Origin: an uncultured Alphaproteobacteria bacterium
GTDB lineage: Bacteria > Pseudomonadota > Alphaproteobacteria > Reyranellales > Reyranellaceae
Direction: 5' to 3'
Length of the DNA: 6,070 nucleotides
Assembly: GCA_903929895.1 (NCBI GenBank)
Contig: CAIYWM010000100.1
Span: 1 to 6,070 of the forward strand
Under the pieces are notes generated by a model. The model made no database searches. It saw nothing but the letters and a program-made list of their open reading frames with translations, and was not told the origin of the DNA. The position numbers and the translations under genes are program-made. Of this stretch, positions 5,671 through 6,070 are shown piece by piece (positions within the stretch are counted from its first letter, which is position 1; every line of letters begins with the position of its first letter).

Positions 5671-6070
5671 ATGTCCGACAAGACTCTCGCCATCAGTCGT
5701 TTCCCTGTTCCCGCCCTCGCCGACATGCCGGCCGACATCCGCCAGCGCATCGAGAAGGTGCAGGAGAAGTCGGGATTCATCCCCAACGTCTTCCTCGTGC
5801 TCGCGCATCGGCCCGACGAGTTCCGCGCCTTCTTCGCCTATCACGACGCGCTGATGGACAAGCCCGGCAACCTCAGCAAAGCCGAGCGCGAAATGATCGT
5901 CGTGGCGACCTCGAACCTCAACCAGTGCCAGTATTGCGTGATCGCCCACGGCGCGATCCTGCGCATCCGCGCCAAGGATCCGCTGATCGCCGACCAGGTC
6001 GCGATCAACTACCGCAAGGCCGACATCTCGCCGCGCCAGAAGGCCATGCCCGACTTCGCTGTGAAGGTGA
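5671..6070 (+). CDS. AhpD-like peroxidase-related protein (carboxymuconolactone decarboxylase family, 3' end outside window)
   Basis: The first 133 codons of a protein of the CMD/AhpD superfamily, 'peroxidase-related' type: an all-helical cytoplasmic protein whose CxxC pair usually serves peroxide reduction or thiol exchange. The N-terminal SRFPVPALADMPADIRQRI and SGFIPNVFLVLAHRP (34-48) are typical of this subgroup. LSKAEREMIVVATS (68-81) carries the conserved Glu72, and NQCQYCVIAHGA (84-95) the motif CxxCxxxH with Cys86, Cys89 and His93, as in the AhpD active site. The frame is open to the right edge, so length and C-terminus are unknown. The start is set by GGGAG at 5659-5663, seven bases before the ATG. 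Same strand as the lipoprotein with 79 bases between, so an independent promoter is possible. The physiological substrate is not known. Confidence 0.92.
   Translation, partial: MSDKTLAISRFPVPALADMPADIRQRIEKVQEKSGFIPNVFLVLAHRPDEFRAFFAYHDALMDKPGNLSKAEREMIVVATSNLNQCQYCVIAHGAILRIRAKDPLIADQVAINYRKADISPRQKAMPDFAVKV

Noticed and set aside
1..6070. CRISPR array, tRNA, toxin-antitoxin, phage or defence genes
   Set aside because: No regularly spaced repeats, tRNA-like fold or recognisable proteins of these kinds were seen on either strand.

Overview
The window looks like chromosomal DNA of a GC-rich alphaproteobacterium, possibly of the Bradyrhizobium/Reyranella/Rhizobiales type. That placement rests on base composition, the style of the proteins and the kind of insertion-sequence relic present; it is inference, because there is no rRNA or marker gene. 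All intact genes read on the + strand. No tRNA, rRNA, CRISPR array or replication origin was seen.

Layout: (1) Positions 2-871 hold the catalytic C-terminal part of a Rieske non-heme iron oxygenase alpha subunit, cut by the left window edge. (2) Positions 908-1739 are a badly decayed IS1380-family transposase gene with several stops, shifts and internal deletions; 1740-1953 has no convincing gene. (3) Positions 1954-2811 and 2792-3580 are two different classical short-chain dehydrogenases/reductases (SDRs) that overlap by 20 bases and are probably co-translated. (4) Positions 3600-4040 hold, on the - strand, an orphan C-terminal fragment of a family-5 ABC-transporter substrate-binding protein. 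(5) Positions 4067-4513 encode a hotdog-fold acyl-CoA thioesterase. (6) Positions 4620-5591 encode a cysteine-containing lipoprotein of unknown function. (7) Positions 5671-6070 hold the start of an AhpD-like (CxxCxxxH) peroxidase-related protein, cut by the right edge.

Working together: an oxygenase, two oxidoreductases and a thioesterase suit an accessory catabolic locus for an aromatic, lipid or terpenoid-like compound, with a solute-binding protein once nearby. The substrate cannot be read from the sequence. The two relics at the boundaries show that the region was rearranged, so today's neighbours need not have been one operon. The lipoprotein and the AhpD-like gene at the right end have their own ribosome binding sites and may be unrelated to the catabolic genes.

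I did not find a convincing new multi-gene system. The points most worth a second look are the unassigned lipoprotein next to a redox gene, the hidden antisense transporter fragment, and the deletion pattern of the transposase relic.
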